DNA from: Pseudodesulfovibrio sp.
GTDB lineage: Bacteria; Desulfobacterota; Desulfovibrionia; Desulfovibrionales; Desulfovibrionaceae
Length of the DNA: 23,069 bases
Direction of reading: 5' to 3'
Assembly: GCA_022712815.1 (NCBI GenBank)
Contig: JAFLJW010000240.1
Span: forward strand, 1-23,069
Shown here: piece after piece, positions 14,472 to 22,916 of the stretch
How the letters are laid out: every line of letters begins with the position of its first letter
Numbering within the stretch: position 1 is the stretch's first letter
Position numbers and translations under genes: made by a program
Notes under the pieces: model-generated
What the model was told of the DNA's origin: nothing
The model's input: the letters and a program-made list of their open reading frames with translations, nothing else
Databases searched by the model: none

Positions 14472-15497
14472 ATGAGCAAGAATCCTGTGGTGGCTGTATG
14501 TGGCGCAACGGGCGCGGTCGGTCAGGAAATGCTGAGTGTTCTGGAACAACGGAATTTCCCGTACAGCGAGATCATTCCCATGGCATCCAGCCGGAGTGCT
14601 GGCAAGAAAGTGCCTTTCAAGGGCGGTGAACTAACCGTGGTCGAGCTGACCGAAAAATCTTTTGAAGGTGTTGATCTGGCACTCTTTTCCGCTGGAGGTG
14701 GCACATCCGAGAAATTTGCTCCCATTGCCGTCAAAGCTGGCTGCGTTGTGGTCGATAACTCGTCCGCATGGCGTATGGATGACGAGTGCCCGCTGGTCGT
14801 ACCCGAAGTGAATCCGCATGATCTGGATTGGCATAAGGGCATTATTGCCAATCCGAATTGCTCCACCATTCAGATGATGGTCGCCCTGAAGCCCATTCAT
14901 GACGAGGCCCGGATCAAGCGTGTGGTGGTTTCCACTTATCAGGCTGTTTCCGGAACTGGTCAGAAAGCCATCGAGGAACTTGAGAATCAGGTGCGTCGTC
15001 TCATGAACGGTCAGCCGGTGGTTGCCGATGTATATCCTCATCAGATCGCATTCAACTGCCTGCCGCAGATCGATGTTTTCATGGACAATGGCTATACCAA
15101 GGAAGAGATGAAGATGGTTCACGAAACCATCAAGATCATGGGCGATCCGTCCATCAAGGTCACCGCCACCTGCGTGCGTGTGCCGGTCTTCTACAGTCAT
15201 AGCGAATCCGTGAATATCGAGACCGAGGAAAAGCTTACAGCCGATGACGTCCGGGCCTTGCTTGCCAAGTCTCCCGGTATCACCGTTGAGGATTATCCGG
15301 CAAAGAACAGTTACCCCATGTCCATCACTGCGGCGGGTGAGGACGATACATACGTTGGTCGTATCCGTGAGGATGATACCATCGAGAACGGCATCAATAT
15401 GTGGATCGTTTCCGATAATATTCGCAAGGGCGCAGCCCTGAACACTGTTCAGATCGCCGAAACCCTCATTGAACGCGATTTGGTTCGCGTTCCATAG
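14472..15497 (+). CDS. asd: Aspartate-semialdehyde dehydrogenase
   Basis: Asd reduces aspartyl phosphate to aspartate semialdehyde with NADPH, the branch-point precursor of lysine/diaminopimelate, threonine and methionine. The 341-residue protein has the nucleotide loop GATGAVGQ at 11-18, the conserved SAGGGTSE near 73-80, and active-site Cys130 in NPNCST. A His-containing RVPV block (about residues 234-241) completes the family pattern. The length and NPNCSTIQ form fit the shorter Asd group found in Gram-positives and many anaerobes. The start is ATG 14472 with GGGAG just upstream; the frame extends back to 14454 but without a ribosome binding site. An aminotransferase gene follows after 18 bases. 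Confidence 0.95.
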   Translation: MSKNPVVAVCGATGAVGQEMLSVLEQRNFPYSEIIPMASSRSAGKKVPFKGGELTVVELTEKSFEGVDLALFSAGGGTSEKFAPIAVKAGCVVVDNSSAWRMDDECPLVVPEVNPHDLDWHKGIIANPNCSTIQMMVALKPIHDEARIKRVVVSTYQAVSGTGQKAIEELENQVRRLMNGQPVVADVYPHQIAFNCLPQIDVFMDNGYTKEEMKMVHETIKIMGDPSIKVTATCVRVPVFYSHSESVNIETEEKLTADDVRALLAKSPGITVEDYPAKNSYPMSITAAGEDDTYVGRIREDDTIENGINMWIVSDNIRKGAALNTVQIAETLIERDLVRVP

Positions 15498-15515
15498 AAT
15501 TTAAGGATTTATGAA

Positions 15516-16457
15516 ATGGTGAAAGTCGTGGATTCAAAGGCCTATATGGAGGCCATGTTCGCAATCGACAGGCCCGGTTCCTCCGAGATTCATGCTTTTT
15601 ATGAACATCGTGTGGGCCTGATCTGTACTGATCCCAAGCTGATGGTCATGCCGTGGGACGATCATCTCGTCCATCGGGGTGACGGTATCTTCGAGACCAT
15701 GAAATTCGTGGGGAAGAAGCTTTATCAGCTTGAGCCGCACATGGCCCGGATGCAGCGGTCGAGCGAGTCGATTTTTTTGAAGCCGCCGTGTTCATGGGAT
15801 GAAATCAGTGAGCTGGTCCTTGAGGTAGCCCGTGCCGGAAATCACGAAAACGGCATGGTGCGAGTCCTGCTCGGACGTGGTCCTGGCGGATTCGGTATCT
15901 ATCCGTCCGAGTGCCCGGAAGCGAGCCTGTACGTGGTTTCGTATGACATGCATCCCAAGCCGGAGTCAGTTTATGAAGAGGGTGTCACCTCTTTCAAGAC
16001 TTCGATCCCAGCCAAGCAGTCGTATCTGGCGACCATCAAGTCCATTGACTACTTGCCCAATGTTCTCATGAAACGCGAGGCCGAAGAGCAGGGGTATGAT
16101 TACCCGTTTTGTTTCAACCGAGACGGTTTTTTGGCCGAAGGCGCCACGGAAAATGTGTGCATGGTCGATCATGGCGGCAAGCTTGTTATCCCTGAATTCA
16201 CCAATGCACTGGCCGGAACCACGCTCCTGCGGGCTGTGGACCTGATCAAAGGTGAGATGTCGATAATTTTTCGTGGTATCAGGGAAGATGAAATTCTTGA
16301 AGCCCGCGAGATCATTATTGTCGGCACCACCGGTGATGCCATCCCCGTGGTCCGCTTCAATGACAAGCCCATCCACGATGTCCGTCCCGGACCGGTGGCA
16401 AAACGTATTCGGGAACTGCTCAAGCAGGACCTTGAGGAAAATGGACTCAAACTTTAA
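15516..16457 (+). CDS. Class IV aminotransferase (branched-chain/D-amino-acid/ADC lyase group)
   Basis: A 313-residue PLP enzyme of fold type IV. HRGDGIFET at 53-61 begins the domain, Lys175 in ATIKSIDYLPN is the expected Schiff-base lysine, and LAEGATEN at 207-213 is the PLP-binding glutamate region. GTTGDAIPV near 272-280 is the phosphate-binding loop. The group includes IlvE, D-alanine aminotransferase and PabC; sequence alone does not decide. It lies after metF and asd and in the same window as the leu genes, so IlvE activity (last step of leucine synthesis) would be useful, while PabC would fit the folate theme of metF. AAGGA upstream supports ATG 15516. A strong terminator follows. Confidence 0.85.
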   Translation: MVKVVDSKAYMEAMFAIDRPGSSEIHAFYEHRVGLICTDPKLMVMPWDDHLVHRGDGIFETMKFVGKKLYQLEPHMARMQRSSESIFLKPPCSWDEISELVLEVARAGNHENGMVRVLLGRGPGGFGIYPSECPEASLYVVSYDMHPKPESVYEEGVTSFKTSIPAKQSYLATIKSIDYLPNVLMKREAEEQGYDYPFCFNRDGFLAEGATENVCMVDHGGKLVIPEFTNALAGTTLLRAVDLIKGEMSIIFRGIREDEILEAREIIIVGTTGDAIPVVRFNDKPIHDVRPGPVAKRIRELLKQDLEENGLKL

Positions 16458-16480
16458 ATTCTGAATTTGATAGAAAAAAT

Positions 16481-16516
16481 AAAGGGCCATCCGAGTTGGA
16501 TGGCCCTTTTTCTTTT
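16481..16516. terminator. Bidirectional terminator between aminotransferase and glycosyltransferase
   Basis: A perfect 12-bp stem, AAAGGGCCATCC/GGATGGCCCTTT, surrounds a GAGTT loop and is followed by TTCTTTT. A-rich sequence on the other side serves the minus strand, whose gene stop codon (16515-16517) overlaps the T-tail. Confidence 0.92.
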
Positions 16517-17423
16517 AGAGTTGAGCTTCAGAGCCCAGGGCTGTCTGGTCAAATTGGCGTATGGCTTCTTCGGCCATGACGTCCGTTCCCATCTGCCTCA
16601 TGTTGAAGTCGTGCATCATTTTGGTCACGTCCATGGGGCCGGGGATGGTCATGAAGCTGTACGCTTCGGCCCAGGAGTCTCCGCGCAGGTAGGACAGTGC
16701 CCATCTGACAGTGTGCATGTGATAATATGCCTGATTATTGATGACGATCATGGCCTTGCATCGTCCGTCTTCGGCACGTTCCCGGAAGGTGATTTTGCGG
16801 TGCTCACATGATGCCAGGGGGTAATTCACATGGAAGAACTCATTTCCGGCAAGGGCTGCCTGCACCCAAAGATCCCAGTCACGATAGATCGTATTATCCC
16901 TGAAACCCTGCGTGCTTTCCCACGCATTTTTTGTGAGTAAAACCGCTGGGCCGAGGAAGCTTCGGGATTGGAGCAATGCTTCGTTGAAGTGGGGCAGTTG
17001 CACCATGCCCGGGTGTGTGGTGTTGCCCTTTTTGGCGGCGAGACGGATGTAGTCCGTATACACGATGTCCGCTTCAGGGTGGTTGGCAAGGACCGAAAAT
17101 ATGGTGGTCAGATACTTGGAGTCCAATCTGTAATCGGGACGCAGAAAGAGCAGGAAGTCACCATTTGCAGCAGCGGCGGCAGCGTTGCGTGCCGTGGCCG
17201 GGGTGGCTGATTCTTCGAGGTTCTCCAGGCGGATGTTCTCAATATCGGTTATATCTGTCCAGAGGGAGCATGAGGAAGGGGGATGGTTGCCGTTGCCTGC
17301 AATAATGATTTCAATCTGATCCAGTCCGGTGGACTGACGGGAAATCGATTGCAGCAGGCGCGGCAAGCTTGGGTGGGTTTCCAGGTCGGAAACAATTATG
17401 GAGACAAAACTCTTCAAATACAT
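16515..17423 (-). CDS. Family 2 glycosyltransferase
   Basis: A 302-residue protein with a GT-A fold beginning FVSIIVSD at residues 6-13, followed by LLQSISRQ. The usual nucleotide-sugar Asp motif is represented by FLRPDYRLD at 93-101, an atypical form of DxD. RDWDLWVQAALAG at 181-193 is the C-terminal GT2 acceptor-side motif. It probably transfers a sugar in surface polysaccharide or glycoprotein synthesis; the substrate is unknown. The frame extends upstream to 17474, but ATG 17423 is preceded by GGAAGGG at good spacing and starts right at the domain. No membrane segment is seen, so it is probably cytoplasmic. It lies alone, divergent from the SulP fusion gene, about 3 kb from the rml genes. 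Confidence 0.87.
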   Translation of the reverse strand: MYLKSFVSIIVSDLETHPSLPRLLQSISRQSTGLDQIEIIIAGNGNHPPSSCSLWTDITDIENIRLENLEESATPATARNAAAAAANGDFLLFLRPDYRLDSKYLTTIFSVLANHPEADIVYTDYIRLAAKKGNTTHPGMVQLPHFNEALLQSRSFLGPAVLLTKNAWESTQGFRDNTIYRDWDLWVQAALAGNEFFHVNYPLASCEHRKITFRERAEDGRCKAMIVINNQAYYHMHTVRWALSYLRGDSWAEAYSFMTIPGPMDVTKMMHDFNMRQMGTDVMAEEAIRQFDQTALGSEAQL

Positions 17424-17652
17424 TGTCGGACCCTTCCGTGGGATGTCTTTCCAAAAAACTGAGTGGGTCGGCACGTTCCGTGTGCACAGTTAGCCTCACT
17501 CGTACTCTTTTTATCGACAGTATAACGGATAACTTTAGACTTTGGCGAAAATTATTTTGAAAAAGATAGTGAATTGTTTTTATCGCTTCCCTTGCGTAGG
17601 CTTCAACCTTCACGTATGTATTGCAAAAGTTTGAGAGTATGTCGGGACCTTT

Positions 17653-17682
17653 TTGCCAAACAAGACCGACTTTATTCATAAT
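17653..17682 (+). promoter_or_regulatory. Candidate promoter of SulP fusion gene
   Basis: TTGCCA (17653-17658) and CATAAT (17677-17682) are separated by 18 bases and end 18 bases before the GTG start. The 277-base divergent gap with the glycosyltransferase holds no other gene; the rest of it shows nothing clear. Confidence 0.4.
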
Positions 17683-17700
17683 TGAGCATGGTGGTGCTAC

Positions 17701-20430
17701 GTGGCAATTTTTAAATGCGATTCCTGTGGATATGAACGAGATGTCCCTGATAAACTCGTGGGAAAGAAAGCGAAATGCCCTGATTGTGGACATGGCGTAA
17801 CCATTGTCGATATAGTTTCAGCCGAAGAAGAGTTTTTTGAAGCTGACTTCGAGAACAATGGCATGTCTGCTATTGATGATGAACAGAAAAACTTTGGTCA
17901 GTCCGGCAGCGGGGTGCTTGAGTCCATTGATCTCGACGCTAAAGATGTCGAGGTTGATCTTGATGAATCAGGTGACCTTATTTGTGCGGCGTGTGGTTTT
18001 GTCATGGATGAAGGTTCTGAAGGAGATTGTCCGGAATGCGGAAAGGCAATAGAAAAGCCTGCTGATTTTCTTGAACTGAGTGAAGATGATGTCGATTTGA
18101 GTGATCTGGCCGAAGATGATGCCCCTCAGGTCTGGGAAGCTGGATTTTCCGGGGATGACATCGAAACAGATTCGGTCATTGACAACGAAGAGGTCGTGGA
18201 TAAGTGGCGGCTCTTTGAAGGGTCCTTTCCACTTAATGTTTATTCTGGAATTGTCTCTGGTATTCTTGCTTTTTTCTTTGCTATTTCCATGGCTTTGTTG
18301 GCTTCGTCACCCGGAGGATTGCATCAGTTCCTGCCTTATATCTTCGGCACAGCCCTGACAGGGATGGTCGTTGGAAGCATTTTCTTTTCTCTTCAAACCA
18401 GAATGCCATTCGCCCTTGCCGGTCCTGAAACCGTGTTGACAGCGGTACTTTTCCTGTTCATCGGGAGCATATACCGGTCCATGGCCAATGATTTTACCAT
18501 TGAGTTTATCCTGCCCACCGTGCTGGCTGCCATTGTCATGGTTGCTTTTGCTACCGGTTTCGGTCTGTGGATTCTTGGTAAGATCAAGGCTGGGGAGTAC
18601 GTCAGGTATATCCCAATCCAAATTGTCGGTGGCGTTATTGGCGGTATTGGTGTTTTTGTCCTGTTAGGGGCTTTCAATTGGATGGGACAACAGGCTCTGG
18701 ACTGGAGTGCTCTGTTTGATGCTGTTAAATTAAGTGTCCTGAATCTTCGGCCAGAAGCTTGTTTCATCGCAATGGGGCCAAGTGTGGCCTTTGGCGTGGT
18801 TCTCTTTTTTGCCTTGTCCCGTATCAAAAATTCTCTCTTCATGTTGGCCTTGATATTGGTTGCATCCGGTATCGGCTTTGCGGCCGGACTCTGGGGAGGG
18901 GATGATAATATCCGGTCACTGGCAGCCACCATACCTTTTCCGGATGAAGGGATTCTGATTTATCCGGTGGAAGTTTTCAAATCTGACCTTTATGCCAATA
19001 TCCAATGGGGTATAATCAAAGCCAATGGGTTGTATCTTGGAGCTGTCGTCATTTTTGCCATCGTGACGATCATGTATCGTATAACAAATCTTGAAATAAT
19101 TCAGGGAAGGGAGTCCAAACTCAATGCCGAATATAAATCCCTTGGCTTGACAAACATGGTTTCCGGCCTGTGCGGTGGTATGCCGGTATCTATTTCCTAC
19201 GGGCGAAGTGCCGGTAACTATGCTTCTGGTGCCAGAGGTCAGATAGCAGGGATTGTGGCTGGTTTGGTTTGTGGGGGCGGGTTGTTTTTTGCGGATGTCC
19301 TTTTGCCAATGATCCCCCGGTTCGTTCCCGAAGGATTACTTGTCTATGCCGGTCTTGACCTGATTCGAGACTGGTTGTTCAAGACCAGGACAACCTTTAC
19401 CCGGCGCGATGATCTCTGGCTGCTTTGGATGGTCTTTCTTGTCACGATAGTATTTGGTGTTCTTGAGGGACTTGGGTTTGGCCTGATTCTCGCCTTGATG
19501 GTTACAGTCAGTCGGAACAGCAAGGGTGGGGTTGTCCGTAATATTTTGTCTGGCTCCAATCACCGGAGTAATGTTGACCGTGCTCCTGCCCAGCAGCGAA
19601 CTCTCAAAGAATATGGCGATCATATCTATATCATGAGGCTTCAGGGATTCCTCTTTCTTGGTTCAATGGAGCGATTGCTTAAAGATATCCGGGGTCGCAT
19701 GGAGGACCGCGACAAGCTGCCGGTCGAGTATCTCATTCTCGATTTTAAACTTGTCTCCGGGCTTGCTTCCTCTGCTGGTATAGGGTTTGAGAAGTTGCGT
19801 AACCTGATTTTTGATTATGAGCTTGAACTGATTATTACCAGCGCGCCCCTTGAACTTGAGGAGCACCTTGAAGAGAGTGGGTTTGTTGGTGATGGTGAAG
19901 GGTTGTTCAAGGTCTTTTTCAATCTCGATTACGCCCTTGAGTGGTGCGAGAATCATGTTCTTGATTCCGAGAATATGCTGAAAATGAAGCAGTTGACCTT
20001 GCCGGAGTTGCTGGCCCCGGTTTTTCCGGAGCCAAAATATATTCCGGCTCTCATGAAAGTCCTCAAGCGCGAGTTTGCTGAAAAAGGCCAAGCTGTTTTT
20101 CGGCAGGGCGATAAGTCGGACTCAATGTTCTTTGTTGAATCCGGTAAATTGGATGTCGAGCTTGAACTTGAAAGCGGCAAGATTTTGCGGCTGAAAAAAG
20201 TGGGTCCGGGGGCGGTTTTCGGAGAAATGGGAATCTACACCCTGGCACCGCGTTCTGCGACCATTCGGGCTACGGAAAAATGCGTACTCTACAAAATGAC
20301 GATAGAAAAGTTGGATGCCGTGGAGAAACGCGCTCCGGTTCTGGTCACCTCCATCAATCGTTTTCTGATCAATATGATTTCCGAGCGGCTCGCTGATGCA
20401 AATACAAAGGTGCGCGATTTGATGATGTAG
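17701..20430 (+). CDS. Zinc ribbon-SulP transporter-STAS-cyclic nucleotide-binding fusion
   Basis: A 909-residue membrane protein with four parts. (1) Two N-terminal zinc ribbons: Cys6/9/26/29 and Cys95/98/110/113, joined by an acidic linker to about residue 168. (2) A SulP/SLC26-type anion transporter core at about 180-605 with some 12 hydrophobic segments, including the GLCGGMPVSISYGRSA block at 489-504. (3) A STAS domain at about 635-755 with DFKLVSGLASSAG at 681-693. (4) A cyclic-nucleotide-binding domain at about 790-885, with GEMG at 841-844 and PRSATIRA at 850-857 as a phosphate-binding cassette. SulP proteins carry sulfate, bicarbonate or other anions; the substrate is not readable. 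The GTG start has only a weak site (GGTGGTG), and an 8-codon ORF from ATG 17688 overlaps it. It converges on rmlD with no terminator between. Domain calls are firm; the regulation is inferred. Confidence 0.9.
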   Translation: MAIFKCDSCGYERDVPDKLVGKKAKCPDCGHGVTIVDIVSAEEEFFEADFENNGMSAIDDEQKNFGQSGSGVLESIDLDAKDVEVDLDESGDLICAACGFVMDEGSEGDCPECGKAIEKPADFLELSEDDVDLSDLAEDDAPQVWEAGFSGDDIETDSVIDNEEVVDKWRLFEGSFPLNVYSGIVSGILAFFFAISMALLASSPGGLHQFLPYIFGTALTGMVVGSIFFSLQTRMPFALAGPETVLTAVLFLFIGSIYRSMANDFTIEFILPTVLAAIVMVAFATGFGLWILGKIKAGEYVRYIPIQIVGGVIGGIGVFVLLGAFNWMGQQALDWSALFDAVKLSVLNLRPEACFIAMGPSVAFGVVLFFALSRIKNSLFMLALILVASGIGFAAGLWGGDDNIRSLAATIPFPDEGILIYPVEVFKSDLYANIQWGIIKANGLYLGAVVIFAIVTIMYRITNLEIIQGRESKLNAEYKSLGLTNMVSGLCGGMPVSISYGRSAGNYASGARGQIAGIVAGLVCGGGLFFADVLLPMIPRFVPEGLLVYAGLDLIRDWLFKTRTTFTRRDDLWLLWMVFLVTIVFGVLEGLGFGLILALMVTVSRNSKGGVVRNILSGSNHRSNVDRAPAQQRTLKEYGDHIYIMRLQGFLFLGSMERLLKDIRGRMEDRDKLPVEYLILDFKLVSGLASSAGIGFEKLRNLIFDYELELIITSAPLELEEHLEESGFVGDGEGLFKVFFNLDYALEWCENHVLDSENMLKMKQLTLPELLAPVFPEPKYIPALMKVLKREFAEKGQAVFRQGDKSDSMFFVESGKLDVELELESGKILRLKKVGPGAVFGEMGIYTLAPRSATIRATEKCVLYKMTIEKLDAVEKRAPVLVTSINRFLINMISERLADANTKVRDLMM

Positions 20431-20434
20431 CGGA

Positions 20435-21316
20435 TTAGCTGGTTGGTCGTTTCTTCAAATCATTCAATACATAGTCCTTGAGAGCATCCTCCCATTTTCG
20501 GGGGGTGATGCCTGTTGTCTGGATGAATCCGGACAGATCAAGCACGGAGTAGGCCGGGCGGACAGCCTTGGTGGGGTACGCGCTTGTGGGTACTGGCTCC
20601 ACAGAGCAGTCTGTTCCCGCCAGATTAACGGCAGCGGTTGCTAGGCCGCACCACGTGGTTTCACCGGAGTTGGCGAGATGGTATATGCCGGTGGCATCAT
20701 GCTCCAGAAGCGCGAGTGTGTTGGTGGCAATGTCCGGCGCATAGGACGGCGAGCCGGTTTGATCGTCTACAACAGTCAGTGTCTCGCGGGTTTCACTTAG
20801 GCCCAATATTTTTTCCACGAAATTTGCTCGTCCCGGTCCGAACAGCCATGAAATGCGGATAATCAGTGTGAGTTCATATCCTAGTTTGAGCAGGTTGTGT
20901 TCTCCTTCGGCCTTGCTGGTGCCGTAAACAGAGGAGGAATTTTGCTCGTCGTGAATAGAATATGGTGTTTTCTTGTCGCCTTTAAAGACGAAATCCGTAC
21001 TGAAGTGAATAAAGGGAACATTCAGTCTGGCTGCCATGTTTGCCAGAAGCGGCGGGGCGGTTGCGTTGAGCGCAAAGGCCAGCTCTTTCTCATCTTCAGC
21101 CAGATCAACCTGTGTGTAGGCGGCGGCATTGATGATCAGGTCCGGGGCTTTTTTTTCGAGCAACCGTTCGACTTTTGTGGGGTCGAGGATATCGCAATCT
21201 GAGCTTGAGAGCGGGATCGGTTTTGCGCCTGCTTTCTTCAAGGCATCAGTCAAAGCCTGCCCGAGAAGTCCGGTCTTGCCACCGAAGATGACGACAGTTT
21301 GTCCCTTGAGGTGCAT
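20435..21316 (-). CDS. rmlD: dTDP-4-dehydrorhamnose reductase
   Basis: RmlD makes dTDP-L-rhamnose, the last step of the four-enzyme pathway. The 293-residue protein has the nucleotide loop GGKTGLLG at 12-19, INAAAYTQVDLAE at about 62-74, STDFVF at 106-111 and the catalytic pair Tyr131/Lys135 in YGTSK. A TWCG-like motif near residue 225 and RPAYSVLD near the C-terminus fit RmlD. The frame extends upstream to 21337, but ATG 21316 overlaps the rmlB stop (TGATG) and is preceded by GAGGAG inside rmlB, so the two are translationally coupled. rmlA and rmlC are not in this window. Its stop lies only 4 bases from the stop of the convergent SulP gene. Confidence 0.95.
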   Translation of the reverse strand: MHLKGQTVVIFGGKTGLLGQALTDALKKAGAKPIPLSSSDCDILDPTKVERLLEKKAPDLIINAAAYTQVDLAEDEKELAFALNATAPPLLANMAARLNVPFIHFSTDFVFKGDKKTPYSIHDEQNSSSVYGTSKAEGEHNLLKLGYELTLIIRISWLFGPGRANFVEKILGLSETRETLTVVDDQTGSPSYAPDIATNTLALLEHDATGIYHLANSGETTWCGLATAAVNLAGTDCSVEPVPTSAYPTKAVRPAYSVLDLSGFIQTTGITPRKWEDALKDYVLNDLKKRPTS

Positions 21317-22332
21317 CAGGTGCGCTCCTCGTACCATGTGTCCATGAAAGTACGGTACTCGCCACTTTGCACTTGCTCAAGCCATGTCGCGTTGGCTTCA
21401 TACCACTTAATTGTCTTTTCGAGGCCGGTCTTGAAATCAACGGAAGGCGCGAATCCGAGTTCTCTTTCTGCCAGGGAAAAGTCCATGGCGTATCGTTTGT
21501 CGTGTCCGGGCCGGTCGGTGACATAGGTGATGAGAGATTCCGGTTTGCCCACGGCTGAGAGCAGGGTTTTGATTACGTTGATATTGGTTTCTTCCGCATC
21601 GCCGCCAAAGTTGTATGCCTGCCCCTCGCGTCCTTTGGTCAGTGTCAATTCAACGCCAACACAGTGATCGTCCACGTAAATCCAGTCACGGACATTCATG
21701 CCGTCACCATAGACGGGCAATGATTTGTCGGATTTTGCATTGATGAACATGAGTGGAATGAGCTTTTCCGGGAACTGGTAAGGACCGTAGTTGTTGGAAC
21801 AGCGGGTGACCAGAACGGGAAAGTCGTAAGTCTCGAAATAGGCGCGTGCCATGAGGTCTGCCCCGGCCTTGCTGGCCGAGTAGGGGCTGTTGGGCGCGAG
21901 CGGTGTGGTTTCCACGAATTTTCCGCTCTTGCCAAGGGAGCCGTATACTTCATCGGTAGAGACGTGGACAAACCGGCCAATCTTGCTCTGTCTGGCACAT
22001 TCCATGAGGTTCTGTGCGCCTTGGATATTGGTGGTCACAAAAGGTGATGGATCGTTGATAGAGCGGTCCACATGGGATTCGGCTGCAAAATTGACCACGG
22101 CATCGAAGTAGTTTCCCGACAGCAAATCCATGACCAGACTGCGGTCGCAGATATCGCCATGGACAAATTCGTAGCGTTCCTCATTCTCTTCAAGGTCCAT
22201 GAGATTGAGCCTGTTGCCCGCATAGGTGAGTTTGTCCAGATTGACTATGGACCAGTCCGGGTGCTTGTCGAGCATGAGCCGGATAAAGTTGGTGCCGATG
22301 AAGCCGCATCCGCCGGTAACGAGTAATTTCAT
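21316..22332 (-). CDS. rmlB: dTDP-glucose 4,6-dehydratase
   Basis: RmlB converts dTDP-glucose to dTDP-4-keto-6-deoxyglucose with NAD+, the second step of dTDP-L-rhamnose synthesis. The 338-residue extended SDR has TGGCGFIG at 6-13, NFAAESHVDRSI near 81-92, the catalytic STDEVYG at 125-131 with Asp127-Glu128, and YSASK at 151-155. The RCSNNYGPYQFPEKLIP block near 187-203 is diagnostic of dTDP-glucose dehydratases. The ribosome binding site before ATG 22332 is poor. The 107 bases to trmL upstream show no clear promoter or terminator. The product feeds rhamnose-containing surface polysaccharide. Confidence 0.97.
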   Translation of the reverse strand: MKLLVTGGCGFIGTNFIRLMLDKHPDWSIVNLDKLTYAGNRLNLMDLEENEERYEFVHGDICDRSLVMDLLSGNYFDAVVNFAAESHVDRSINDPSPFVTTNIQGAQNLMECARQSKIGRFVHVSTDEVYGSLGKSGKFVETTPLAPNSPYSASKAGADLMARAYFETYDFPVLVTRCSNNYGPYQFPEKLIPLMFINAKSDKSLPVYGDGMNVRDWIYVDDHCVGVELTLTKGREGQAYNFGGDAEETNINVIKTLLSAVGKPESLITYVTDRPGHDKRYAMDFSLAERELGFAPSVDFKTGLEKTIKWYEANATWLEQVQSGEYRTFMDTWYEERT

Positions 22333-22439
22333 ATGGTTGTGCCGTGTAGTTTTGTTTTTAGATGGTCAAATGAAAACATGTGATATTCAGCAACGCCATC
22401 ATTACAAGGTGGGATGGAAAAAAACAAGGCGGGAAGGAA

Positions 22440-22892
22440 TCAATCCACGATCAATCCGGTCTGCCGCATGGCCTCGAAAAGCAGAATTCCCGTGGCTGTG
22501 GACAGGTTCAGGCTCCGAACCTCACCCCAGATGGGGATTCGGACACCGTGCTGGTACTTCTTGGTCAGATCGGTTGGCAGGCCGCGGGTTTCCGGTCCCA
22601 GAACAATGGCATCGTCCGCATGAAACTCGAAACGGTGATATGGTGTCTCGGCCTTGGCACTCGCCATGACAAGCCGTGTGGGGTTTATTCGCTCAAGGAA
22701 ATCATCAAAATCGGGATGTACGGTCACATCGACATGGGGCCAATAGTCGAGACCGGCACGCTTCAAGTGCTTGTCGTCGATCTTGAAGCCAAGAGGCTCG
22801 ATGAGATGCAGCGGTGTTTTGGTCGCAGCACACAGTCGTGCAATATTTCCCGTATTTTGTGGTATTTCCGGCTCGAAAAGTACGATTCTCAT
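22440..22892 (-). CDS. trmL: tRNA (cytidine/uridine-34-2'-O)-methyltransferase, SPOUT family
   Basis: TrmL methylates the ribose at wobble position 34 of certain leucine tRNAs, using SAM bound in a trefoil knot. The 150-residue length is typical of the minimal SPOUT form. EPEIPQNTGNIARLCA at 7-22 carries the conserved Asn/Arg, GPETRGLP at 99-106 is motif 2, and RIPIWGEVRSLNLSTATGILL at about 118-138 is the knot motif. The ribosome binding site is weak. It lies 24 bases after the stop of an upstream minus-strand gene, so it may be part of a longer operon running into rmlB. Other SPOUT enzymes such as TrmH are longer, so TrmL is preferred. Confidence 0.94.
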   Translation of the reverse strand: MRIVLFEPEIPQNTGNIARLCAATKTPLHLIEPLGFKIDDKHLKRAGLDYWPHVDVTVHPDFDDFLERINPTRLVMASAKAETPYHRFEFHADDAIVLGPETRGLPTDLTKKYQHGVRIPIWGEVRSLNLSTATGILLFEAMRQTGLIVD

Positions 22893-22916
22893 GGCCGGGC
22901 AGTACCTGTTTCCGGG

